Positions 12,103 through 20,296 of a DNA stretch of 64,000 bases are shown here, in pieces (within the stretch, counting starts at the first letter, position 1; each line of letters starts with the position of its first letter). The position numbers and the translations under genes were made by a program. Under the pieces are notes generated by a model that saw only the letters and a program-made list of their open reading frames with translations, ran no database searches and had not been told where the DNA came from. This stretch comes from Actinospineispora eucalypti (GTDB taxonomy: Bacteria; Actinomycetota; Actinomycetes; Mycobacteriales; Pseudonocardiaceae). The stretch lies in the NCBI GenBank assembly GCA_014208095.1, contig JACHMT010000005.1, forward strand, positions 806,001 to 870,000, written 5' to 3'.

Positions 12103-12405
12103 GGGATTGGCTGGCCGCCCTTCGTGCGGGTGTGGGTGGGTTGCTCACGTACCGTGAGGCCGAAGCGTCCCGATGGGGGCTGTTTCGGGGCGGGCGCGCA
12201 TCGATATCCACACCAGCGGGGTACAGTCCTTGATCAAACCCCGCTCACGTGGATCTCGACGAGCGAACCCTCGCCCAATCGCCAACTCGACCGTCACACA
12301 CCGTGACAGAGCGGACGGCGGCGCCGAGCCGGACGCGACCGGCGCCACCCAAGCGACGGCGGACCGCCGCCGCGCCGTCCAGGCCGTCTTTGAACCGAAC
12401 CGCGC
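12103..12405. other. 303-bp gap between convergent genes
   Basis: No credible gene. It contains a short palindrome CTCACG-TAC-CGTGAG (12144-12158), two GGCGCC words in its second half, and, next to the kinase stop, one diverged copy of the 47-nt stop-codon-associated repeat arm (12351-12397). I found no matching arm beside the lipoprotein stop codon at the other end. Confidence 0.6.
12351..12397 (-). repeat. dispersed 47-nt arm, copy 1 (diverged)
   Basis: Read on the minus strand from the kinase stop it runs CGGTTCAAAGACGGCC, then TGGACGGCGCGGCGGCGG, then ends CCGCCGTCGCTT. It matches the arms at 50879, 51180, 63473 and 63768 in order and polarity but is the most diverged. It begins 8 nt after the stop codon. 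Confidence 0.6.
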
Positions 12406-13878
12406 TCAGCGTTGCCGAGCGGCCAGGAAGTGGGCGATGTCGGCGGTTGCCGTGTACAGCGCGCGGTATCGGGGGTAGTACTCGGCGTACACCTCGGCGG
12501 CCGCCGGGTCGGGGCGGACGGTCTCGCGTACCGGGTTCCAGCGGGTGATGTCCGGTTCGGCGCCCACGGCGATGCCGGCGAGCAGCGCGTCGCCCAGGGC
12601 GGCGCCGATCTTCTCGGCGGGGATCTGCTGCGGCAACCCGGTGACGTCGCTGACGATCTGGGTCCACAGGCCGCCCTGGGTGCCGCCGCCGACCGCGACC
12701 AGCCGGCCCGTCCCCGGCATGGTCTCCAGGTTGTGGCGCACCCCGTAGGCGATGCCCTCCAGGGCGGCCCGGTAGATCTCGCCGATGCCGTGCCGGGTGG
12801 TCAGCCCGGCCAGGATGCCCCGCGCGTCCGGGTCGAAGAGTGGGGTCCGCTCGCCGGCGAAGTAGGGCAGCAACAGCAGCCCGTTGCCGCCGGCGGGAGC
12901 CTGCCCGGCCGCCGCGACCAGCCCGGCGAACTCGCTGTCCACCAGGCCGCGCAGCCAGTCGGTGATCGCGCCGGAGGTGGCCATCCCGGCGGCCATGGAG
13001 TAGCTGCCGGGGCCGACGCCCCGGGTGGACCACAGCGCGGGGTGCGGCGACGGTGAGGCCAGCACCCGGACCAGGAACATGGTGGTGCCGTACATGACCA
13101 TGGTGTCGCCGGGCTCGGTGACGCCCACGCTGGCCGCCTCGGCCCAGGCGTCCACGGTGCCGGCCGCCACCGGCAGCCCGGCCGGCAGCCCGGTCACCGA
13201 GGCGGCCGCCGCGTGCACGGTTCCCACCACCTCGGTGGACCAGGCCAGCCGGGGCAGCTCGATGCCGGGGGCCACCACCTCCGCCCAGTCGTGCGCCCAG
13301 TCGGCGGCGCGCAGGTCGTACATCGGGTCGCACTGGCTGGCCGAGTGGTGGTCCAGGACGTACTCGCCGGTCAGCCGGTGCACCAGGTAGGAGCTGGCCA
13401 TCAGGAACAGCCGGGTGCGCGCGTACACCTCCGGCTCGTGCCGGGCCAGCCAGCGCCACTTGGGGCCGACCGCCTGCGAGGACAGCGCGGTACCGGCCCG
13501 GGCCAGGATGGCGTCCGCGCCGAGCTCGGCGGTCAGCTCGTCGATCTCCCGGGTCGCACGGGTGTCCACCCCGTAGAGGATCGCCGGGCGCAGTGGCCGG
13601 CCGTCGGCGTCGGCGGGCAGCAGCACCGGGCCGATACCGCTCACCGCCAGGCCGGCCAGTGGGCGCCCGTCGGCGGCGGCCACCAGCTCGCGGCTGATCG
13701 CCACGAAGTCCGCCCACCACACCGACTCGGCCTCGTGCTCCGCCCAGCCGGGATGCGGGTAGGAGGTCCGGTGCGGCCGGGTGGCGCGGGCCAGCACCTC
13801 GCCGGCCGGGGAGACCAGCACGCCCTTGGAGCTGGACGTGCCGATGTCGATGCCCAGCAGCAGGTCGGTCTCAGCCAC
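12406..13878 (-). CDS. FGGY-family carbohydrate kinase
   Basis: Phosphorylates a ketose with ATP in the cytosol. The 490-residue product shows the first ATP-binding phosphate motif GIDIGTSSSKGVLV at the N-terminus, the WWADF region, and in the second domain GTVDAWAEAASVGV and GGGTQGGLWTQIVSD, as in xylulo-, fuculo- and ribulokinases. The GTG start lies 8 bp inside the end of the isomerase gene, so the two are a transcription unit. With the isomerase it would carry out aldose to ketose to ketose-phosphate; the sugar is not identifiable, and no aldolase or epimerase for the next step is in the window. Confidence 0.9.
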   Translation of the reverse strand: MAETDLLLGIDIGTSSSKGVLVSPAGEVLARATRPHRTSYPHPGWAEHEAESVWWADFVAISRELVAAADGRPLAGLAVSGIGPVLLPADADGRPLRPAILYGVDTRATREIDELTAELGADAILARAGTALSSQAVGPKWRWLARHEPEVYARTRLFLMASSYLVHRLTGEYVLDHHSASQCDPMYDLRAADWAHDWAEVVAPGIELPRLAWSTEVVGTVHAAAASVTGLPAGLPVAAGTVDAWAEAASVGVTEPGDTMVMYGTTMFLVRVLASPSPHPALWSTRGVGPGSYSMAAGMATSGAITDWLRGLVDSEFAGLVAAAGQAPAGGNGLLLLPYFAGERTPLFDPDARGILAGLTTRHGIGEIYRAALEGIAYGVRHNLETMPGTGRLVAVGGGTQGGLWTQIVSDVTGLPQQIPAEKIGAALGDALLAGIAVGAEPDITRWNPVRETVRPDPAAAEVYAEYYPRYRALYTATADIAHFLAARQR

Positions 13879-15286
13879 GGGACCACTCGTCGAGCCGGAT
13901 GCCGAGCAGTGCCGCCGCCGCCCGCATCTCCGGCCGCCGGTCGCCGGGCACCGCGTGGATGTGGTTGGCCCCGAAGTTGGCCAGGAACTGCTCGGCGGGG
14001 GCGTCCAGCCGGGCGAAGGCGTGCGGCCACTCCGGGGTGGACCGGTTCACCAGCTCGGCGGTGGTCGCCTCGTCGTAGTTCTCGAAGTCACCCAGCATGA
14101 GCTGCATACGGTAGTCCCCGGAGTCCCTGCTGAGCCGGGCCAGGGTCATCCGCCCGGCGGCGGCGATGTGCTGCACCGAGGCCCCACCCGCCGGGAAGAA
14201 GAACACCTCCGGATACAGGTTCACGCGAGCCAGGTTCTCCGCCGGGTCGTCGCTGCGCGCGGCGTACCAGGTGGCGTGCTGGCCGGAGTTGCACAGGTCC
14301 CAGATGTCCCGGTCCGAGTGGTAGTGCCGCACGTCGGCGAACAGCACCGGATCGCCGGAGATCTTGTGGAACAGCTGCATGGTGAGCGCGCCGTCCATGT
14401 CCGCCTCGGTCGCGGTGACGTGCACCGGCTTCGGGCCGTTCCAGTCGTAGGGGTCGTTCAGGAACGCCTCGGTGACGTCCATGGTGGCGAAGTGCTCGGT
14501 CAGCTCGGGCTGGCCCTTGATGCCGGAGAAGTCCAGCCGGCGCTCCGCGATGATCTCCCGGACGGCCAGGTAGGACCGGATCTGCCGCTCGAGCAGCTCG
14601 GGGGTCAGCTTCTTGCCGTCGTAGTGCACGCCGGCGGCATGCCGCTCGAGCCATTCACGTGCCTTGGCCGCCTCACCGGCGTCGGCCTTGTCCGCGCGCA
14701 GTACCAGCTCGTACTGGTCGATCTCCTCCACGTCGATGCCGAACTGGCGCATCCACTGGTCGGTGTTGGCCACGGCGGTGTTCATGCCCATCGGGCGCCC
14801 CCCGAACCGGCCGAAAGTGGACCCGCGCAACGAGGCGACCGCGGCCGCCGCCCGGGCGTGCGCCCCCACCTGCGCGATCATGCCGGCGTCGTCGGGGGAA
14901 CCCCAGAGCCGGGTGTGCCGGCGGCCGATCTGGTCCAGCGCGCCACCGGCGGCCAGCATGCCCACCAACCCCGGCTCGGTGGGGTCGGTGCTGGCCACCA
15001 GGACCAGCGGGCCGGGGGTGGCGTCGGCGGCCAGCATGGTGAAGTGCGGGAAGCTCCACACCGCGTAGTAGAAGATGGTCAGGTCCACATCCGCCGAGGC
15101 GACCTCGCGGGCCACCGAGCCGGCCAGGTCGTTGCGGGCCACCAGATCGGAGCCCACCACCACCTCGTGCCCGGCCGAGCGCAGCGACGCGACCAGGCCG
15201 TTCTGCTTGCCCGCGATGAACTCGGCGTTGCGGGCGTGCACATGGTCCCGGCCGTCGGAAATGCTGACCACACCGATCCGGGCCAC
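13871..15286 (-). CDS. L-fucose/L-arabinose-type sugar isomerase
   Basis: Aldose-ketose isomerase of the fucose/arabinose isomerase superfamily, 471 residues. The N-terminal Rossmann-like domain begins ARIGVVSISDGRDHVH; the mid-region has the IFYYAVWSFPHF stretch and the C-terminal part holds ADMDGALTMQLFHKISGDPVLF-type motifs and HIHAVPGD near the end. The GTG start at 15286 has GGGAGG 5-6 nt upstream; a longer in-frame extension would cross the promoter. First gene of the isomerase-kinase operon, behind a promoter with a LacI-type operator. Substrate (L-arabinose, L-fucose or another) not decidable. Confidence 0.88.
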   Translation of the reverse strand: MARIGVVSISDGRDHVHARNAEFIAGKQNGLVASLRSAGHEVVVGSDLVARNDLAGSVAREVASADVDLTIFYYAVWSFPHFTMLAADATPGPLVLVASTDPTEPGLVGMLAAGGALDQIGRRHTRLWGSPDDAGMIAQVGAHARAAAAVASLRGSTFGRFGGRPMGMNTAVANTDQWMRQFGIDVEEIDQYELVLRADKADAGEAAKAREWLERHAAGVHYDGKKLTPELLERQIRSYLAVREIIAERRLDFSGIKGQPELTEHFATMDVTEAFLNDPYDWNGPKPVHVTATEADMDGALTMQLFHKISGDPVLFADVRHYHSDRDIWDLCNSGQHATWYAARSDDPAENLARVNLYPEVFFFPAGGASVQHIAAAGRMTLARLSRDSGDYRMQLMLGDFENYDEATTAELVNRSTPEWPHAFARLDAPAEQFLANFGANHIHAVPGDRRPEMRAAAALLGIRLDEWSRG

Positions 15287-15411
15287 GATGCCTCCCTGCC
15301 GTTTGTGCAGCGGCTTGTGCACGAATCGCCTACGGCGATCAAACCGCTGATCCAGCCGGTCGGACGGACCTCCGGCCCGCCCTCGCGGCCGGAGCGCGCA
15401 CAACCCGCTGC

Positions 15412-15459
15412 GAGTAATCGATTACTCAGGACGCTATTGTTCAGTCCGAACAGTGTCAA
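15412..15459 (-). promoter_or_regulatory. isomerase-kinase promoter with LacI operator
   Basis: On the minus strand: TTGACA (15459-15454), exactly 17 bp, TAGCGT (15436-15431), then 3 bp later the perfect 16-bp palindrome GAGTAATCGATTACTC (15427-15412) covering the expected start point. The same -35, spacer length, -10 and operator occur at 20248-20296 in front of the ABC importer operon. The divergent LacI gene starts 24 bp from the -35. Confidence 0.8.
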
Positions 15460-15483
15460 TAGAGCCGGAAGGTAGCGCGTCCG

Positions 15484-16473
15484 ATGGCGACGATCAGCGA
15501 TGTGGCCGCGCGGGCCGGGGTGTCCGTGGCCACCGTGTCCCGGGCGCTGAACGGCAAGTCCACGGTGAACCCGGAGCTGGTGGGGCGGGTCCGCTCGGCC
15601 GCCGCCGAGCTCGGGTACCACCCGAACGGCCTGGCCCGCAGCCTGCGCAAGCAGCAGACCGCGGTGCTCGGGCTGATCATCTCCGACGTGGCCAACCCCT
15701 TCTTCACCTCGGTGGCCCGGGGTGTCGAGGACGTGGCGCTGACCGGCGGGTACTCCGTGGTGCTGTGCAACTCGGACGAGAACCTGGACAAGGAGCGCCG
15801 CTACCTGAACGTGGCGGTGCAGGAGCGGATGGCCGGCGTGGTGCTCTCCCCGACGGCGGCCGCCACCAGCGTCGACGTGCTGCGCGGCCGGGGCACACCC
15901 GTGGTCGCGGTCGACCGGCCGCTGGCCGGGGTCGACCAGGTCCTGGTGGACACCCGCCGCGCGGCCGCCGAGGCGACGACACACCTGGTCAGGGCCGGTT
16001 ACCGGCGGATCGGCTGCATCAGCGGGCCGGAGGGCATCCGCACCGCCGACGACCGGCTGGCCGGCTACCTGGACGCCGTGGACGCGGCGGGCATTCGCCG
16101 GGAGGCGGCGTTGGTGCGGCGCACCGAGTACCGCGCCGAGGGCGCCCGCCGGGCCACTGAGGAGCTGCTCGCCGGTCCCAAGCCGGTGGACGCGCTGCTG
16201 GTGGCGAACAGCACCCAGGCCATCGGCACGCTGGAGGCGCTCGGCGCGGCCGGGCGGCGGGTCGGGGCCGAGGTCGGAGTGGTGGCGTTCGACGATGCCC
16301 CGTGGGCCACGCTGGTCAGCCCCCCGCTCACCGTGGTCGCCCAGCCGGCCTACGAGTTGGGCGCGCTGGCCGCCCGCCTCCTGCTGGACCGGATCGACGA
16401 CAACCGGGGCGTCCCGGTGGTGCGCACCCTGGCCGCCAAGCTGATCGAACGGGGCAGCAGCCGGCGGGCCTGA
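15484..16473 (+). CDS. LacI-family transcriptional regulator of the sugar cassette
   Basis: Repressor of 329 residues. The N-terminal HTH is textbook (TISDVAARAGVSVATVSRALNG, hinge GYHPNGLARSLR), followed by a periplasmic-binding-protein-like effector domain (LGLIISDVANPFFTSVARGVED). GGAAGG precedes the ATG. Divergent from the isomerase-kinase operon and close to the ABC importer. The palindrome GAGTAATCGATTACTC in the shared gap and its 15/16 match at 20248 are the natural targets, so it probably controls uptake and catabolism together and possibly itself. Confidence 0.94.
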   Translation: MATISDVAARAGVSVATVSRALNGKSTVNPELVGRVRSAAAELGYHPNGLARSLRKQQTAVLGLIISDVANPFFTSVARGVEDVALTGGYSVVLCNSDENLDKERRYLNVAVQERMAGVVLSPTAAATSVDVLRGRGTPVVAVDRPLAGVDQVLVDTRRAAAEATTHLVRAGYRRIGCISGPEGIRTADDRLAGYLDAVDAAGIRREAALVRRTEYRAEGARRATEELLAGPKPVDALLVANSTQAIGTLEALGAAGRRVGAEVGVVAFDDAPWATLVSPPLTVVAQPAYELGALAARLLLDRIDDNRGVPVVRTLAAKLIERGSSRRA

Positions 16474-16475
16474 GC

Positions 16476-16510
16476 GGTGCTTCGCGGCCCCCCATCGGCC
16501 GCGAAGCACC
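16476..16510. terminator. perfect 14-bp-stem hairpin between convergent genes
   Basis: GGTGCTTCGCGGCC (16476-16489) pairs exactly with GGCCGCGAAGCACC (16497-16510) around a 7-nt loop, starting 2 nt after the LacI stop codon. Without a U-tract in either direction it is a GC-rich actinomycete-style terminator, probably serving both the LacI gene and the convergent sugar-binding protein gene. Confidence 0.8.
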
Positions 16511-16533
16511 TCCACGGGACCGGCGCCCGTTGT

Positions 16534-16582
16534 CCCGCACGTGCCTGACCGGGCGCGCGCTCGGCCAGCGCGTTCCGCGCTA
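16534..16582 (-). repeat. stop-codon double-hairpin repeat, copy A
   Basis: On the minus strand, AGCGCG-GAA-CGCGCT is followed by GCGCGCGCC-CGGTCA-GGCACGTGC and GGG. The first hairpin includes two bases of the TAG stop of the sugar-binding protein. Same order and loop sequences as copies at 30433, 34803 and 48722. Likely an RNA 3' end or REP-like element. Confidence 0.75.
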
Positions 16583-17581
16583 GCCCTTGTTCAGCTCCGC
16601 GTAGACCTGGTCGGCGTTGGCCTTGGTGACCAGCTGGGTGGACAGGGTCTGTGCCTTCGGCACCCGCTGGCAGTCGACCAGGATCTTCTTGGCCGCGTCG
16701 ACGGCCTCCTTGCCGCCGGTCGGGTAGATCAGCGTCGCCGACAGCCGGCCGGCGGACACCGCCTTGAGCCCGCCCGACTCGATCGGCAGGCCGTCGATGC
16801 CGGTGATCGGCAGGTCGGTCTTGCCGGCGTTCTGGGCGGCGATCCGGGCGCCCTCGCCCATCGGGTCGTTCTCCGAGTAGATGGCCTGTAGGTCGGGGTG
16901 CGCCTTGAGCATGGCGTCGGCCTGCTGCTGGCCCTTGTCCCGCAGCCAGTCGCCGTCGGCGGTGGCGATCACCTCGACCTTCGAGCCCTGGATGCCCGAC
17001 ATGAAGCCGTCGTACCGCTCCTTGGCCGGGGTGGACCCGGCCAGCCCGCGCAGGATGCCGATCTTGCCGCCGTCCGGCAGCAGGGTCTTGGCGAAGTACT
17101 CGCCGGCCTGTTTGCCGATGTCCACGTTGTCCGCCCCGATGAACGAGGTGTACGCGCCCCCGTCCACCTTGCGGTCCAGCACCAGCACCGGGATGCCCTG
17201 GTCGAAGGCGCGCTTCACCGGCGCGGTGAGCGGGGTGGCCTCGTTCGGGCTGATGATCAGCAGGTCGATCCGCTGGGCCAGGAAGGTGTCCACCTGCTCG
17301 ACCTGCTTGGAGTTGTCCTGCGCCGCGTCGGCGAAGTTGACGGTGAACTGGGGAACCGAGGCCGCCGCCTTGCGGATGTCGTCGTCCATCCGCTGCCGGT
17401 AGGGCTCGGCCACGTTGGCCTGGCTCATCCCGATGGTGTACTTGCCGTCGGCGCCGCACTTCGCCGGCGCGGCCGCCCCGCCGCCCGGCTTCGGGGCGTT
17501 CTCGCTGGTGGTGCCGCAGGCGGCGAGGGCGAGCGCGGCGAGCGCGGCCAGCGCCACCGCCCCGGCTGACTTCCTTGTCAT
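16580..17581 (-). CDS. sugar ABC transporter substrate-binding lipoprotein (RbsB-like)
   Basis: Binds the sugar outside the membrane for the RbsAC-type importer. The 333-residue precursor has a signal peptide with lipobox LAAC (residues 19-22), a Gly/Ala/Pro spacer, then the periplasmic-binding fold of the ribose/galactose group (YTIGMSQANVAEPYRQRM, later DLLIISPNEATPL and GIDGLPIESGGLKAV). It is the last gene of the ATPase-permease-binding protein operon, 26 bp after the permease. The stop codon lies inside a double-hairpin repeat. Confidence 0.92.
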   Translation of the reverse strand: MTRKSAGAVALAALAALALAACGTTSENAPKPGGGAAAPAKCGADGKYTIGMSQANVAEPYRQRMDDDIRKAAASVPQFTVNFADAAQDNSKQVEQVDTFLAQRIDLLIISPNEATPLTAPVKRAFDQGIPVLVLDRKVDGGAYTSFIGADNVDIGKQAGEYFAKTLLPDGGKIGILRGLAGSTPAKERYDGFMSGIQGSKVEVIATADGDWLRDKGQQQADAMLKAHPDLQAIYSENDPMGEGARIAAQNAGKTDLPITGIDGLPIESGGLKAVSAGRLSATLIYPTGGKEAVDAAKKILVDCQRVPKAQTLSTQLVTKANADQVYAELNKG

Positions 17582-17606
17582 GCGGGAGTTCCCTTCTTGT
17601 CGGACG

Positions 17607-18671
17607 TCAACTGCTGCCCATCGATGCGGGCCGGAGCCGCTGCAGCCCCGCCGCCAGCACGATCACCAGGCCGATGATCAGTAGCTGTATGTTCGAGTCG
17701 ATGTTGTTCAGCGCCAGGATGTTGCGCAGCACGCCGACCAGCAGTGCACCGGCCACCGTGCCGACCACCGAGCCGCGCCCGCCCATCAGGCTGGTGCCGC
17801 CGATCACCACGGCCGCGATCGCGTCCAGCTCGTACATGGCGCCGTCGTTGGGCGCGCCGAAGTTGAGCTGGCCGGCGTGCACGATGCCGGCCAGCGCGGC
17901 GAGCAGCCCGCAGATGCCGAACACCGCGATCTTCACCCGGTTCACCGGCACCCCGGACAGCCGGGCCGCCTTCTCGTTGCCGCCGATCGCGTACACGTGC
18001 CGGGAGAACGCGCTCACCCGCAGCAGCACGACGGCCAGCGCGGCCACCACGATGAAGATCAGGGCCGGGATCGGCACCAGGCCGTTGAAGGTGCGCTCGC
18101 CGAGCAGCGAGAAGACCACCGGCGCCTGCTCGGGGCCGTCGCCGTAGGTGATCGAGATGCCCTGGCCGCCGGACCAGATCCGGGCCAGGCCCCGGGCGAT
18201 CTGCATCCCGGCCAGCGTGACGATGAACGCCTGGATGCCGAACCGGGCCACGGCGAAGCCCTGCAACAGCCCGAACCCGAGCCCGATGGCCAACACGGCC
18301 AGCACGGCGGTGGCCACCCCGAGGTCGTTCTCCACCAGCAGGATCGCCGCGCCCACGCTGGCCAGGCCGAGCACCGAACCGACCGAGAGGTCGATGCCGC
18401 CGATCAGGATGACCAGCGTCATGCCGACCGCCAGGATGCCGATCTCGGAGATCGAGCGCACCACGTTGAACAGGTTCTGCGAGTTCAGGAAGACCAGCTC
18501 GCCGTTCTTGCTGGGGGAGAACAGCACCGCCGCGACGAACACCAGCACCAGTCCGAACAGGCTCTGGAACTTGAACAGCGCGGCGGCCAGCTCGGCTCCC
18601 CGGCCCGGCGCCGGCGCGGGTTCCGAAACGGCCGGCGCCTCCGAGCGTCCGGTACGCACGTCCTCGCTCAA
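17607..18671 (-). CDS. sugar ABC transporter permease (RbsC-like)
   Basis: Integral membrane subunit, 354 residues, with a Pro/Ala-rich N-terminal tail and about ten hydrophobic segments; the family signature GMTLVILIGGIDLSVGSVLGL and the late AAVVIGGTSLMGGRGSVVGT are intact. The start is a TTG whose TTGA overlaps the ATPase stop, with GGAAGGAGG 6 nt before it; this explains the lack of a nearby ATG. Tight coupling with the ATPase supports equal synthesis. Confidence 0.92.
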   Translation of the reverse strand: MSEDVRTGRSEAPAVSEPAPAPGRGAELAAALFKFQSLFGLVLVFVAAVLFSPSKNGELVFLNSQNLFNVVRSISEIGILAVGMTLVILIGGIDLSVGSVLGLASVGAAILLVENDLGVATAVLAVLAIGLGFGLLQGFAVARFGIQAFIVTLAGMQIARGLARIWSGGQGISITYGDGPEQAPVVFSLLGERTFNGLVPIPALIFIVVAALAVVLLRVSAFSRHVYAIGGNEKAARLSGVPVNRVKIAVFGICGLLAALAGIVHAGQLNFGAPNDGAMYELDAIAAVVIGGTSLMGGRGSVVGTVAGALLVGVLRNILALNNIDSNIQLLIIGLVIVLAAGLQRLRPASMGSS

Positions 18672-20239
18672 GCTGCCTCCTTCCCGTTGCCGATGGTCGC
18701 CGTGAGCAGCTCGGCCTCGCCGACCTCGGCCGTGTCCAGGTGGGCCACGTCCCGCCCGCCGCGCAGCACCACCACCCGGTCGCACACGCCGATCAGCTCG
18801 GCCGGCTCGGAGGAGGCGAGCAGGATGCCCACGCCCTGGCCGGCGATCTCGCCGAGCAGCCGGTAGATCTCCGCCTTGGCGCCCACATCCACGCCCCGGG
18901 TGGGTTCGTCCAGCAGCAACAGGGCGGGCTCGGTGAGCAGGTTGCGCCCGAGCACCACCTTCTGCTGGTTGCCGCCGGACAGCGAGCCCACCGGGCTGCT
19001 CAGCGAGGCCAGCTTCACGCCCAGCCGCCGGACCATGCCCTGGGCCAGTGACCGCTCGGCCGGCCCGGGCACCGCGCCCCACCGGGCGATCCGGGACACC
19101 ACCGACAGCACCGTGTTGGCCAGCACCGAGTGGTCCAGCGCCAGCCCGGCGATCCGCCGGTCCTCCGGCACGAAGGCGATGCCCAGCGCGATCGCCTCGC
19201 GCGGCCCGCGCGGGTTCACCGGCCGCCCGTCCAGCAGCACCTCACCGGCGCGCGGGCCGGTGGCGCCGACGCCGAACAGCGTCTCCAACAGCTCGGTGCG
19301 GCCGGCGCCGAGCAACCCGGCAACGCCCACGATCTCGCCCTTGCGCACGGTCAGGCTGACCCCGGCCGGGTCGCGCCGACCCGGCCGGCCGCGCACCGTC
19401 AGCCCGGACACCCGCAGCAGCTCGGCCCCGTCCGGGGAGTCCTTGGGCGCGGTGAACATCTGCCGGAGCGGCCGGCCGACCATCGCCTCCGAGGCCTGCG
19501 CGGCGGTCATCGCGCGCGCGGCGAACTCGGCCACCACCGAGCCGTTGCGCAGCACGGTGGCCCGGTCGGCCACCCGGCCGATCTCGTCCATCCGGTGGGA
19601 GATGTAGACCATGCTGGTGCCGGCCCGGCGCAGCTCCTCGATCACCCCGAACAGCCGCTCCACCTCGGGGCTGGACAGCGCCGACGTCGGCTCGTCCATG
19701 ATCAGGATTCGGGCATCCAGGGACAGTGCCTTGGCGATGGTGACCAGCTGTTGTTCGCCGGTGCGCAGCTCCTCGACCGGTCGCCTGGGGTCCAGGGCGA
19801 TGCCGATGCGGCCCATCAGCCGGGCGGTTTCCCGGACCATTCCGCTCCGGTCCACCGTGCGCAGGCGGGTGCGGGTCTCCCGGCCCAGGAACACGTTTTC
19901 GCCGACGGAGAGCGCGGGTACCAGGTCCAGCTCCTGGTGGATCATCGCGATGCCGGCCCGCTGGGCGTCCGAGGGGGTGTTCAGCCGGACCGGCCGGCCG
20001 TCGATGCGGATCTCGCCCCGGTACCCGCCGACCTCCCCGGAGAGCACCTTCATCAGGGTGGACTTGCCGGCGCCGTTCTCGCCCAGCAGGGCGTGCACCT
20101 CGCCGGCCCGCAGGCTGAAGTTCGCCGAGCGCACCGCGCGCACGCCGCCGAAGGACTTGCTGACGTCGACCATCTCTACGACCGCGGCTTGGGCGTCGAC
20201 CGGTTGCCGGCCGGCCGTCTCGTCCCTGAGTGCGTCCAT
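18668..20239 (-). CDS. sugar ABC transporter ATP-binding protein, fused double ATPase (RbsA-like)
   Basis: Drives ribose-type sugar import. 523 residues with two ATPase halves: the first has Walker A GENGAGKST, signature-region ELRTGEQQLVTIAKAL and Walker B ILIMDEPTSAL; the second has the degenerate Walker A GLLGAGRTEL and signature LSGGNQQKV that are normal in this family. The ATG follows GAGG closely; a GTG one codon upstream would overlap that site. The LacI-type operator starts 9 bp upstream, so the importer should be induced with the isomerase and kinase. Confidence 0.94.
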   Translation of the reverse strand: MDALRDETAGRQPVDAQAAVVEMVDVSKSFGGVRAVRSANFSLRAGEVHALLGENGAGKSTLMKVLSGEVGGYRGEIRIDGRPVRLNTPSDAQRAGIAMIHQELDLVPALSVGENVFLGRETRTRLRTVDRSGMVRETARLMGRIGIALDPRRPVEELRTGEQQLVTIAKALSLDARILIMDEPTSALSSPEVERLFGVIEELRRAGTSMVYISHRMDEIGRVADRATVLRNGSVVAEFAARAMTAAQASEAMVGRPLRQMFTAPKDSPDGAELLRVSGLTVRGRPGRRDPAGVSLTVRKGEIVGVAGLLGAGRTELLETLFGVGATGPRAGEVLLDGRPVNPRGPREAIALGIAFVPEDRRIAGLALDHSVLANTVLSVVSRIARWGAVPGPAERSLAQGMVRRLGVKLASLSSPVGSLSGGNQQKVVLGRNLLTEPALLLLDEPTRGVDVGAKAEIYRLLGEIAGQGVGILLASSEPAELIGVCDRVVVLRGGRDVAHLDTAEVGEAELLTATIGNGKEAA

Positions 20240-20247
20240 CACACCTC

Positions 20248-20296
20248 GAGAAATCGATTACTCGGCGACGCTAGAGTCAGCCGGCGAGAGTGTCAA
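20248..20296 (-). promoter_or_regulatory. ABC importer promoter with LacI operator
   Basis: On the minus strand: TTGACA (20296-20291), 17 bp, TAGCGT (20273-20268), then GAGTAATCGATTTCTC (20263-20248), matching the operator at 15412 in 15 of 16 positions. The -35 overlaps the stop codon of the HxlR gene, so the promoter uses the very end of that gene. Confidence 0.8.
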
